The notes under the pieces were generated by a model that was given only the letters and a program-made list of their open reading frames with translations, was not told the DNA's origin and made no database searches. A stretch of DNA of 64,000 nt from Thelephora terrestris (lineage: Eukaryota; Basidiomycota; Agaricomycetes; Thelephorales; Thelephoraceae), in assembly GCA_015956445.1 (NCBI GenBank), contig WIUZ02000005.1, positions 806,001 through 870,000 on the forward strand, in the 5' to 3' direction. This document shows, one piece after another, positions 33,990 through 45,213 of the stretch. The translations under genes were made by a program, and so were the position numbers. Each line of letters starts with the position of its first letter. The stretch's first letter is position 1.

Positions 33990-36724
33990 TTACTGTCTCT
34001 GGGCCTCGTGCGGCGGAAGAGGGAATGTGATGACAGGATAATCATCCCACTCCCTCTCTGCGTCCAAGAATCTTCTCAGCCTTCGCACCTGCGAGGAGAG
34101 ATACATCACGATGATCTGCATCTTGACGTCGAGGTGGAGTTGGAGGACCTCTGAACACGTCGTAAGAGCTTGTATCCTCGTAGCGACGAACATGTTCCCT
34201 TCGAAGCCGAGCTGCTTGAGCGAGTCGATCATCTCGCTGAACTCGGCGCACCAGGCCAACACCCCAAGCTGCAAAACCACGAATTCAGATACAGTTGCAG
34301 TGGGAGTGGAAGGATCGAACGAACCTGTCCAAATTGTTTGTACTTTGAATATAAGACACTTGGAGCAGACTTGAGTGCGAAGTCGAACATTTCATTCTGT
34401 TCAATAACGCCAGGTTGAGGAACGAATGGTTCGGCCACAGCAGGGCTTTCCTGAAAAACATCATAATCGTAGCGTTTAGTTAACTCCGACGGTCCGAACA
34501 AGATATCACACCCACCATCTGAGTAGGAGGCGGCGGGGGATCCTTAAACCACTCATAACCGGAATAGTCGACTTCTTGACCGATATCCACGGTCTCCATA
34601 GGTTTTCCGAAGATATTAAAGGACATCTTGGTATACTCTTGAGAAAACAGCGAGGCTTCTCTCAGGAGAACGTTGATGACAGTGAAGAGGATATGGTTGG
34701 GGAGTAGTTGAAAAAACTGATCCTGGGACGCGTCTTGATTCCTGGGCGGAGGTACGAAAAACTCGTATTTGCGTCCTTGCGGAGGTTCTGAAGTGGCGGC
34801 GGGTCCTTGTTGACGAGCAGGAGGTGGAGGTGGTGGAGCGGAGGAAGTAGAGGGTTGCGACGGATCTGGAAATATCGTAGAGGCACGTGCTGATGAGAAG
34901 ACGGGCGCTGGTCGGATCACGAAACGATACTCACAGGTGTCGTGGAAGAGGTCGATGGGAGTAAGTAAAGAAGGGTTCTCGCTCGGTGAAGCTGCAAGAA
35001 GATCGGGAGTGGATAAAGTCTAGATAAGCAAGATGAATATCAGCTCTGGGCCACGCCGATCGCTTGCATTAAAAGCATGCGGGATTCGCACTCACTCTTG
35101 GAAGGGTATCAAGGAAAAGTAAACCTTGTCGAGGAGCAGGGCTGTTTTCCGGACTAAAACTGTTGGACCTCTGTAAAAGGGAGGGGGAAGATTGGCCGAC
35201 AACCGTGGGAGATCTACTTTTCCAAAGCGAGGAACGCCGGTCCGAACAATATCTGGGGGTACGAGAGAATGGGTGACGTGAAGGAGTGGAGGGTCTAGAA
35301 GGGGTGTGTGGGGTGTATGTGGTTTGAAATTCCTCTTCTGAGAAAAATGTTAAGTCAGGTGGCGGTGGAACGTATCCAACAGGCACTGGGGGAGGGACAA
35401 ATAGTGGTGGGGGAGACGGAGGTGGCTGAGGTTCAACGATGAGAGGGTATTGGTATTCTTGAACGTTCCGAGATAACCAAGAGGGCGAACCCGATGGAAG
35501 AGGTGTTGCAGTCAACGAGTCAAGCTCTGGAGTAGGACAACCGGACGGAGAACGGGTCAACGTGAGAGGGTCAACGAGTTCGTAAGTGACTCGCGGAGGT
35601 TGCAAACGGCTAGACTGAGAGGGTGCCGCTGTTTCTGGTTCCTTTTCCTGTGACCCCAAATCTTGCTGAACGGTGATAACAGGAAGTACAAGTGCAGTCG
35701 AACTCGAAGTCGGAAGATCGGGAGTTTCCTTGACTAGATGTGAACAGTCGATTGGCTCCGATGCGGGACCGAGGGTTGAATGGAGTTCGGTGACTTGCGG
35801 GGGAGCACTAGTTGCGACGGGGTCTGAGGAGTATGTAATAGTTCAGGATATCACGCACGTAAAGAAACAACAAGGCACAGAGGCTAACCTCGATCAACGC
35901 GCTTGGAGTTACGGTAGGCCTTGGAACGTCGCGAGAGTCTAAGTGAAGAACGAAAGGATTGGAAACGCCGATAGAATGTGAGGGTGCTCCGTGAATCGGA
36001 TGGAGCGATAGTAGATGGTGAAGAGGGTCGGGTCGAAGGTGGAGATGGAGGCTGGGTGTTTGGATCCTGAAGGAGCTGAGAAACGTGTTCCTGTGGACGA
36101 TGCTTCCAAGAATCTGTGAAGATAAACGTTCAGGCTGATTCGGAGAAGGATCGTAGAGAAACACACACCAGTCGCGGAAGGCGGGTCTACGAGGGTGATG
36201 TGACGGGAGGAACTTGCGTGGATGTGGGTTGGGGGTTTCGGAAACTCAGAGAGCAGGCTTTCAGTGGAGGCGACTAGAAGGTGAACCCTAGATCTGGAGT
36301 GGTTCTGTCTCGAGTGAGGGATTAACTGTAGAGAGCTTCGCGAGTAGGATCTGGATAGCGAAAGCTCTGGAAGCGTGTGAGAGACGGACTTCGACCTCGG
36401 ATGATGGAGGCGCGGGTTGTCGGACTTGTGGTGAGAAAGCGCAAATGGGGCAGAGATCTCAGGTGGTTGCCTAGGTGTCAATGGAGATAGACTCCGGGTA
36501 TCGAGTGTGCTGGTCTCGTGGTCAAGATCTGGCAGTACTTCGTCGTAGGTAATCTCTTCAAAATCGTCAAAACACGAGTTTCCTTCTTCAGCTTCAAAGA
36601 CGGAAGGGGGAACCTCGTCAGCAACCGTAAATTTTCCGTTCCTGGAAGAATGTTTCGAGGCCCGCTTCGAGCCTTTAAAGCTGCGGATGATCCTGGCTGG
36701 CAGAATGCTCGTCGGGGTATACAT
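33990..36724 (-). CDS. Unknown Ser/Pro-rich protein with a conserved-looking C-terminal region
   Basis: I do not recognise this protein. The start at 36724 gives MYTPTSILPARIIRSFKGSK. Disordered exons follow, with FDDFEEITYDEVLPDLDHET, FYRRFQSFRSSLRLSRRSKA, and Pro-rich TPELDSLTATPLPSGSPSWL. Across an intron at about 34975-35080 the frame enters a denser region: KYEFFVPPPRN, FFQLLPNHILFTVINVLLRE, SLFSQEYTKMSFNIFGKPM, GYEWFKDPPPPPTQM-FGPS. The last exon reads LGVLAWCAEFSEMIDSLKQL, then VLQLHLDVKMQIIVMYLSSQ, and ends PPHEAQRQ. The helical C-terminus appears folded. Joining all exons into one gene is my inference from compatible splice phases; two genes remain possible. Confidence 0.6.
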
Positions 36725-38140
36725 CTCGGATGGGGTGACGAGGGAAAAAGGACGCAGAGGAGGCTCGCTCGCTCGCTCGCAGCTTAAAGCGTGGAGTGGC
36801 AGAAGAAAGCGCGGAGGGAGGGTATAGGGAAAAGCGAGGGGGACAAGATGAAATGAAGAGCTTACCTTTGAATGATCTGTGGTTCCCCGCGGTGTGCAAT
36901 GGGGGCTTGGCCAGGCGCTGCAACCTACGGCCGATACCTCGAGGTGTGAAAGAGCAAAGGGAAAACGATTTCTGTTCGCCCCCAACCAACCTTGGACACC
37001 TTAAGGCCTAGGCGTGTCCCCCTCAATCTGATCCGGGACTATTATCGGGTCACAATGCCCCTCGCTTATTGACAGCCACCTGGGTCGGCTGCTTCATTTC
37101 GCGACCCAAGGACGTACCTCATAAATCGCGACCTCCACTTAACCAGGACCTGGAGAGTCAGGTTCGGTGGCGGATCGTGGCTTTGACAAAGAGCGGCATC
37201 AGAAAAACCGGTTCATAATCCCATGATCTCATGTCCATAGGTTTGGCGATCCTCAGACCCTCATTTGCTCAGGTGGTCTTCGCCCCCCCCAGAAACGTTC
37301 ACATCGCCCCCAGAACCAGGAAATGACCGCTTCTTGATCTCTGTGGCCAATCGTGACAGATCTTGCTCCAGGCGCAGACCGCTGACGATGAGGGGGAAAT
37401 GGCATCTGGCCCGTTTGCGCGTGGGCGGAAGCCCCTAATGTCAACGATCCCTGTCGTTGATCCTAGCCGTTGCTCCGCTTCTCTCCGCTGGGAACATGAA
37501 GGATTAGCCTACCAATGGCCCAACTGTGTTTGTGACCATCGCTTTCGTTGGGATTCGGTTGTCCGGCCGAAACGATCTCGGGGCTCCTTCGAGCGGAAGG
37601 CACATTCTCTCCACGTTGAGCAGATGACCTCTCGGCATGGCACTCCCCCACGTCTGAAACGATTGGGTTTTCGCCTTGACGGATCTCAGATAAATATATT
37701 TCACCTGAGGTGGGTCCCCGCAGTGGTCAAACCTGTCTCATCATTGACATCAGCGGTCTACCCATTACGAATGTTCATCGTGAACCAGTGCGGAACATTC
37801 GAGAGGGCGAGACTCAAGAGGAATTAGCCGTTTACGGTGTTCTTGGCAAATGTCAGGGCAAAATTTCATGAATGCTATTAGAGTCAAATTTTGAGATCGT
37901 ATCGAGCACGTCCAATGCCCATGAAACAATAATTATCGGACACAACGCAATCTGCCTTGACGTAGTGATTGGCGGTTACATCTGCCTACGCCTGGTGTGC
38001 GTGAAAAGGATGATGCCTAAACTGAACGTAACTAGACTGGAATATACGTGAGATCCAACGGGCATTTCTTTCTGTGGAGGAATCGAGAGGGAGAGAACTG
38101 ACTGAAACAGATGCGTCACGTCAAGAAAAGTCCACGTACG
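36725..38140. other. Long gene-free stretch
   Basis: About 1.4 kb between two minus-strand genes. It holds the promoter of the unknown gene (a GCTC tetranucleotide repeat lies at 36763-36780) and the 3' end of the nitrilase gene. The longest frame, 37363-37827 on the plus strand (154 codons), shows no recognisable motif. An A/T-richer part lies at 37860-38050. No tRNA, rRNA or transposon feature was seen. Confidence 0.4.
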
Positions 38141-40044
38141 CTACACGGAACCATGCGTAGTCGTTTCAAGCTGACGATGGTGTTCCTGCTCGTCGTCATC
38201 CAGGTCCACAAGCGGCGCTTCTCCCCCCTCGACCAGCCTCCTCTCTTCTCCCCGCTCCATATCACTGGCCTGTCTCCTGTGAAAGAGTCCTGCAAGTCCA
38301 TGAACAGCTCGCTTCGCCTTCACAACGTCCCAAGCGAGGCGCGGCGCATGGGCGCCTGAGAACATTGCGGCTGCCTGGATCACCAAACCGCCACATCCTG
38401 TGAGCATCCAAACAGCAATGAAGCCCCCGACATTCCCGACCCATGAGGAGGTGAAGAAGGTTTTGCGCTCGGGGAATGGATAGTCGAGTCCGATGGTTTT
38501 GACCCACGAACCATCTCCAAATTGTAATGGTTCCTCAAACCCGCCACCAATGATGCCGCTCAATCCACCTTCGCCCCCATCGCACCAGAGGATGGTGCTT
38601 CCCGTCTCGCGCGCTCGCTGGCGGGCCTGGTTCCACATGGCAAGTCCAACGGAAGGATGCCAGGTGCGTGCGGGCGCGAGGATCAGTGCTGGTCGCGAAT
38701 CGAGTGAAAGGAATAATGATTGTGATGCGAAATCCAGGCATATCGACGAGGTGATGGGAATAGGGCGCGTATAATCGGGTCCTTCTGCCCAGTCAGGTTT
38801 CCGCGTCCCTTTGGGTGGCCCAAGCGGAAGCTTGTATATTGTCGGCTCTTCATCAGAATGGAGCATCGAAAACGATTCGGCAACTAGAGCGTCGATGTGA
38901 GCTTTAAGGCTGCTACCACGATTAAGTAAAGATTCATCGTACTTGGAACCAGATATCGTTTGTAGTACTGTAGAACAATCTTGTCTTCAACGAGCAACGC
39001 AAACCCGTTCCGCTTGCTCGTACGGCTATTCCGAGATTCAGAGGCATTCTCCTCGAACCCTAGCCCGATGTGAAGACCCTTGTGGGGTTTGAGTAGTTCG
39101 TTGGTGATCTTCTCAAATGACTGATTTCGTTTCTCCTCACTGTCAAACACCAGTGCACTTTCGGGCCACAGAACCAGTTTTGCGCTTGTCATTTTCTTGG
39201 TTTCTGTTATGTACTCGTCTAGCGTCGGAGAGTGAGGTTTGCCCTGTGGAACATGAGTACGGGGTAAGGCACACCCCAAGGTGAATGGTGTTATTGAAGC
39301 TGTATAGGTAGGGTTCGGGATTGTGTCCGTGTAGAGCGATGGTAATGCGAGGACGAGAAGGAGTGCAACCAATCCAGACTTGTTGTTACGAGTCGAGTGG
39401 TCCTGGGATGGGGTTCCATTGGGCACATCGGTGTATGGCGGGAAATTATCTGTGTTCCTGGTTCCGGTGGGGTCTTCGGCTGGCAATATGTTTTGGGAGA
39501 GTGGGTCAGCTATAGTCTCTGTGAGCACCACAGACCATGCTGCCACAATGAAATCGATGCCCCAAGGTCCTAGGTAGGAAGAGACCCAGGTGTAAGGGCC
39601 AAGACCGTTGACGGGGCTCCACGTTAACAATCTCCCAACTGGAGAGAGCGATGAGATGACCCCCCACAACGAAGCCCAGAATGCAGGGAATGCAGCCAGT
39701 CTGAACCAGCTGAACCGATGGTTCTTTCCAATGAAGTGTGCATCGAAGGATATAGCCAAGATCGAAATTGCTGATACGACGACCGAGATGGAAGCTAACA
39801 AGACTGTGGACATCGACGATGATTGCAGCGCATTTGACGCTGGGCTGGCAAAGGAGATGAAGGTTCCAACAGTTGACGCGGCCCAGGGTTGTGCGAGCAC
39901 ACGAAGTCTCCTAGAGAAAAGTTTTGGGTAAAGTTGAAGTGCGACCAAAAGCCCCACAAGGCCAGCAAGATTTGGGGAAGGAGAGAGGCCGACGGCCGCA
40001 AGGGTCGCGGTGGCGAAGAATGCCACAATGGGGGGCAGATCCAT
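38141..40044 (-). CDS. Membrane nitrilase-fold protein, apolipoprotein N-acyltransferase (Lnt)-like
   Basis: The start at 40044 gives MDLPPIVAFFATATLAAVGL and several hydrophobic segments (VLLASISVVVSAISILAISF; AFPAFWASLWGVISSLSPVG; LVALLLVLALPSLY). A soluble carbon-nitrogen hydrolase domain follows. The three expected catalytic residues are visible: Glu in KLVLWPESALV, Lys in LQYYKRYLVP, and Cys in ITSSICLDFASQ. A C-terminal membrane segment (GFIAVWMLTGCGGLVIQAAA) is followed by an acidic tail ending TTTHGSV. This order matches bacterial Lnt, which N-acylates lipoproteins. A 60-base intron at about 38868-38930 joins YLVP-I to AESFSMLHSD. Fungi lack bacterial lipoproteins, so the substrate is unknown. 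Confidence 0.8.
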
Positions 40045-41162
40045 CGTTTTTGTAAGCCTAATAGATAGGCGTATCAGAACGACAGTTGAATGTAAAATGC
40101 AGGCACTGAACGGTGTTGTGTATGTGTTTCTTTCGCGGTCGTAGTGGAGGTGCACGAATGAGTCGCGATTTAGTGTGGCGGATGTGTGGCGCCCGTGTAT
40201 GATGCTTCCGCCTCGGCGCCAAAGTCATTTCGAGGCGTGATGACCTATTTGGCAAAGGGTGGGAAAATGAGCAGCAACATCTCGTTGACTGCCCAGCCCG
40301 CTGAATTCCACTGTGCATGATATTCGATGTTCCCGTCTACGAGGAGATCAAAGTTACCGCCAAGTCTGATGCTACGCTACGCTTGAATGTTCGGATAATC
40401 TATCAGGAATCCTCGCCCTGAACAAACCGCTGGATCACGTTCCAGGTCGACGTACGCCCCCGGGTCAGCCAGGGCCATCTAGTTCAGGTCCTGATGGCAG
40501 GAACAGCGCTAAATCATTTTGCGTCTCGGTCAACGTTGGGTGTTATAAAGTACAGGGTTCAAAGGAGTAACGCTGCCTCTACGCTTGTCTAGCCAAGGTC
40601 CATGTGCATAAGTCCAGCTGTGTTCCCCATACCGGAGGGAGCGATAGGGGTTTCCACTCCCGGAACACGCCAAGAACGATAGCGTGTCCCCGACCTCTTT
40701 ACTCCTTTCGTATCTTGATGGTGATACAGGGTGATTTGAATCTTTTCGCAAGTAGGAACGGGTTTTATGTCCGTAGGCTGTGCGCTGTTCGTTGCTGGTG
40801 GGAGATGATATCAAGCATGTGATGCGCGGTAACTAATTCCCAAAAAAGTCAACCCGAACAGCGCGGGTATAAACATTCTCAGCCGTCTCTCGACTCACGA
40901 CAAGCACTCCTGTTTGATCGACCTAACGTTGACCCTTTCGCGTTTTTCTTCAATCCTCAAGGCCTGTGCCTTTGACCACGGCTATAGAACGAGTTCTCAG
41001 TCCACACGCTACGGTTTCCTCACATTTACTCGGCATTGCTGTACGTCTACCCACACACCCATCCTGCATGCTCACCGGACGATTATCCGTCAGGCCCTCG
41101 ATGCTAGATTTCTAAGTCCTAGCCATCTTTAATCTCCTTGTGTACTTAAATCTTCGACCATC
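40045..41162. other. Long gene-free divergent intergenic region
   Basis: About 1.1 kb between outward-facing genes. A TATAAA lies at 40868-40873, roughly 295 bases before the next start codon and followed by a C/T-rich leader, so it may be the core promoter of the 41163 gene. Another TATAAA lies near 40543. Open frames are short and unconvincing, and I found no RNA gene. Confidence 0.4.
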
Positions 41163-44100
41163 ATGACTGTCACGTCAAGGACTTCGGAGGACGGGGCTCA
41201 ATTGCGCCCTGTCTGGCCCCCACCTCGCCAACCATTACCCCCGCATAGATTGGCAAAGCTAGCCAACGCACTAGGTGTACCGACCCCCCTACCCGCCACC
41301 ACTCCTGCTCCTATGAGAATGTCACCCGTTCCCTCATCGTCCATCTCGGACACGAACCCGATCTTTCGTTCGCCCACTCCCTCTGCCAGTTCAGCACATC
41401 CCACCACAAATTCCATGACTTCCAGATTCCTCCTTCACGTTTTACCCCCGAGGGATCTTGCCCAAGCCGCAGACGAATCCCAATATACTCCCCTTCCTGC
41501 TAGCGCTTCAGGATACCACTCGCAATACGAACGCGGCACACTTGTCCCTCTCCACCACTCGCTCCAGGGGCAACTCACCGCTATTGCCAAGGAATATGCC
41601 CTCCCTAGCACCATTGGTCTCATTTTATATCTCGTATCTTCCACCCCGGGCCTTAATTCGGTCAACCCCACGCCCAATCGCGACGCAACTTTGCAGGAGT
41701 GGGAGAATGAGAGTCAGGGCCCCAGGATTTCCGAGGTAATCTGGAGACATATCTGGGTCCGCGTACTCAAGGTGGAGGGGGGGGATTTGGTGGGGTTCTC
41801 TCGTGCTGGTACCCCAGACGTGGGATTCATTGCTTCCCAATCATCGCCTTCCCTCCTCGACTCCACTGCCGTGTCCAATTCCCTCAAACCCTTCGTATCT
41901 ACCAGCAGACTCGATACACCGAACACTTCCGGATACTCTTTCACCCCTTCCCCCACGACCCCGTCCCCGTCTTTTCTTGACCTCAACAACAAATCCCACT
42001 CGCGCCTCGGACGCGTTGCTCGCTCTCTCACGATCCCCATTGACCGAGATTCATCAGCTTCCCCCGCTCTAACGGAACCCACTCCAAATCCGGATGCCAT
42101 TGATCTTCCTGGCCTTCATTCGAACTCGTTTATTCCGGTCTTAGCCAAGGTTGAGTTTGTGATCGACCAGACAAAGGCGACTTGGTACGAGCCTTGGTTG
42201 AGGAGTCGGAGGCTGAATCACGCAAAGCGCGCAGAGAGTAGGGCTCGCGGTGCTAGCTTCAACAATGGGGAAGTGTCAGAGGATGACAGAGGGGCGCTGA
42301 TCAATCTCCGCCTTGTTGATAAGGCACAGGCAGAATTTGATGTGCCTAGCTTCCTCCGGAAGACTGACGACTATTTGCGTTTGGTGGACGACGAAGATCC
42401 AGACACTGCGTCAGAGAGGACGAAAGACGAGGGTTATTCTCAACTCGACGGAGACGAAGATGACGACGAGCTAGACAATGAAGAGATCACTGCCCAGTTC
42501 CCTCCCGTTCCTGGTGCGGGAGACCCATTGGCAGACGTTTTTGGAACAGACGCTGACACCTGGGTTGGGATCCATGCAGACAATCATCCGGTTCGGAAGT
42601 CCAGTCCTAAAGTGACAGATCTTGCTCTGGATGGTGCCGCGCTGACGGAGGAACCCTTAACAGAGGGTGACACTCTCCAGCCAAATGATGAAGAAGAGGT
42701 GAAGGAACTGTGGGAAGACCACTCTCGGCCTCGCTTGTCCGTCACAATACCGAACTCTCCCCCCAGTCCTGCTTTGGATACTTCCAACAGAAAGTCTGCC
42801 CCTCCACCCCTTAATCTTTCGGCAGCCACCCCTGGTTCATCTCTGGGCCTTCCGGCGATCCTTACCAGTCCGTTGCCGAGCAGCGGTGACGAGAGCATCA
42901 ACCTCGCCTATCTCAAGGATGGAACCCCCTTAGAGGGGGTGTTTACCACCAGCGAAGGCGAAGAGCTGACGCTGGAAGTCACAGGGGCCGAGGAGGGGAC
43001 CCGTGGACCACTTCACGAAAAACGAGACGGCGCGTTCTTCGAAGCTCTCGATTTGGGGCTGAGTCTCGGCATTGATGACACGGTAATTGAAACCCGTCAG
43101 TTGTCACCCCATTTCTTGCACTCACTTTTACATAGTACGATGAAAATGACCCTAACGATCGGCGACGAAGTCAGTATTTGATGAAAGCCCAGCTCGATGA
43201 ACTCGAGAAGGTGTGTTGTTCACGGAGATCAAAGTGGACAAGTTTTGATGACTCTTCCCAGCAATTTGTACAGTTTTCTCCCCGAGCTTTAAAATCGGAG
43301 TTCGCGGACGTGGACCAATCTTCTCCCCGCTCCTCTGGTCACAAACCGATGCGGTCAAGGTCGTCTATCACCAGCTCCACGTCATTCTCCCCATCAAAGC
43401 TGTTCAGAAGGAGCAGTAAGAGGTCGAGTAAAATGTATGAGTCATCGCTTATCACTCAATAAATATTCTGACGGTTCTAGTGCTGGCAGACATGAAGATG
43501 CTACGTGGCCGACAATTTCATTGACGTCTGACACTCAAGACTCCCAGCCTGATATTGGCCCCTCGAGCCCACCACGACGGACGTTGAACGGTGTTGCTAT
43601 GCAGTCACCAAAGCAATCACCTGGTAGGAAGGGATCACCTTCACTCATTTCCGAAAAACCGCTTTCACCGCCAAGAGAAGAGGAGAATTTATATCCCCCT
43701 CTCCAGCATCCTCAATCCTCCGAATCACCTGTTATTCCGCTCTCACCAGACCCCTTCGGAAGGTACCCCTCATCGTTCTTCCAGTCTGAAGAAGTTCCCC
43801 CAGTACCTGCAATCCCCGAAATGGCAACCCGGCCGACTCACAGGGCCGAGAAGTCTTCAATCTCCTCTGCAATCATCAAGGAGGAGAGGGCACCGTCAAG
43901 CAGGTTCTCGCTTGACTCAACAACCGACGACCACGCTCCAAACAGCCTCGCTCCGGGAAGGGATCCTCGATCTCGGAGCACCTCGATCGTTAGTGTCAAA
44001 AGCATTCGCAAGTTTTGGAGGAAGAGCGGCACCAAAGGTTCGATATCTCAGTCTACCCCAGGCTCCGGAAAAACCTCGCCCACACCACCCCCAAACAACT

Positions 44101-44858
44101 ACCCTCCTCCTACACCGTCCCCTGTCCCCTCTGATACGCCACAAAGTCAATACCCTCCCCTTCCTTCCTCAAGAGCTCCATCTCGTTCCGATTCCGTCAT
44201 GGATCTTCTCCGGTTTGACCAGGATTCAAAATACCCAATCCATCCTAGTAAACCCCCGTCGCACCAGGGCCCCACTACAGAGCCCTCTCCTTCCCCGACG
44301 CCACCGCCAGAAAACAAGACGGGGAGTGTGAGAAAGTCTATCCTGAAGAGTTTAAAGTCTGGAAGCTTTTCGCAGACGACGGCCCCAGGAGAAGTTCGTA
44401 CGAGCCTTGAAAAATCGAACGGCGAAAGTCAGAGTTCAACAAAAAAGCGTCGCCCTAACCCGTTTGAGAACGTTACGCATCGTGTTCGAGGATCCATGTC
44501 TTCCGCCTTGTCCGAGCTACCACCGAGCCCGAGCATTCCTGAACACTTCGCGAGCGGTACCCAACCGCAGAAGGTGTCGATCCCGACGAATAACGCGAAT
44601 AAGGCTCATCGGGCTTCTATGAAGAGGGCTGGTCCGGCAGGATCACAGTCTTCGACTAACTCATCGACCCCTTCGATCGTCTCACCGGTGTCGAATGCCT
44701 CGCCGCCGCAGAACAATGGGGTCATCATTCGGAGGGGGTCCCAGGATTCAGAGGACGAGTTCTCTGGACTGGATAACTCACAGTTCGAGCTCATAACCCC
44801 TCCGAAACATGGTCTACGCTCGTCGCTATCATATCCTTACCACGGTCTGGAAAACTAG
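41163..44858 (+). CDS. Large protein of unknown function with an N-terminal folded patch
   Basis: I do not recognise the family. The start at 41163 gives MTVTSRTSEDGAQLRPVWPP, then a dense region: SRFLLHVLPPRDL, then YERGTLVPLHHSLQGQLTAI, AKEYALPSTIGLILYLVSS and ISEVIWRHIWVRVLKVEG. This looks like a conserved globular domain. The rest is Ser/Pro-rich with an acidic stretch (GDEDDDELDNEE). Three introns near 43081-43137, 43211-43271 and 43435-43483 each fit GT-AG with matching phase. They join SLGIDDT to YDENDPNDRRR, ELEK to QFVQFSPRAL, and SSK-I to AGRHEDATW. The C-terminus ends YPYHGLEN. Many SP/TP and RxxS sites suggest kinase regulation. Confidence 0.75.
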
Positions 44859-45213
44859 TTCGTCTTTCTACCCTTTTGTTACCCCACATTACATAGACAG
44901 ACTTTCTAACGCATGTGTACTTCATCTTGCTTTCGACCTTCGCTTTTTTTGCATGTAATTTAATCCCTCACATATTTTCTGCAAAACCTAAACTCTTGCT
45001 TTTCTTTTGCTAACCATTTTTAACCCTATATTCCCGACAAGTCCTGGACTCAGACGGTAGTAGTTTGTGTGTATAGCCCGACACGTTGCTTTTTCGTGAA
45101 CATTTCATTTCATTCGAAAACTATTGTAATACAGGGAGCCATATTCCGCTGCTTCGGTGAAACGTTTGTAAAGAGCACGTCAGGTGCCCCGTTGGCTCGG
45201 AGGAGGAACGTAA
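44859..45213. other. Convergent 3' region before isocitrate lyase
   Basis: The 355 bases are T-rich in the first half and hold the 3' ends of two converging genes. No gene was seen. Confidence 0.45.

Noticed and set aside
37363-37827. 154-codon plus-strand frame in the 1.4 kb gap.
   Set aside because: No recognisable motif, no intron pattern, and competing open frames on the other strand; not enough to call a gene.
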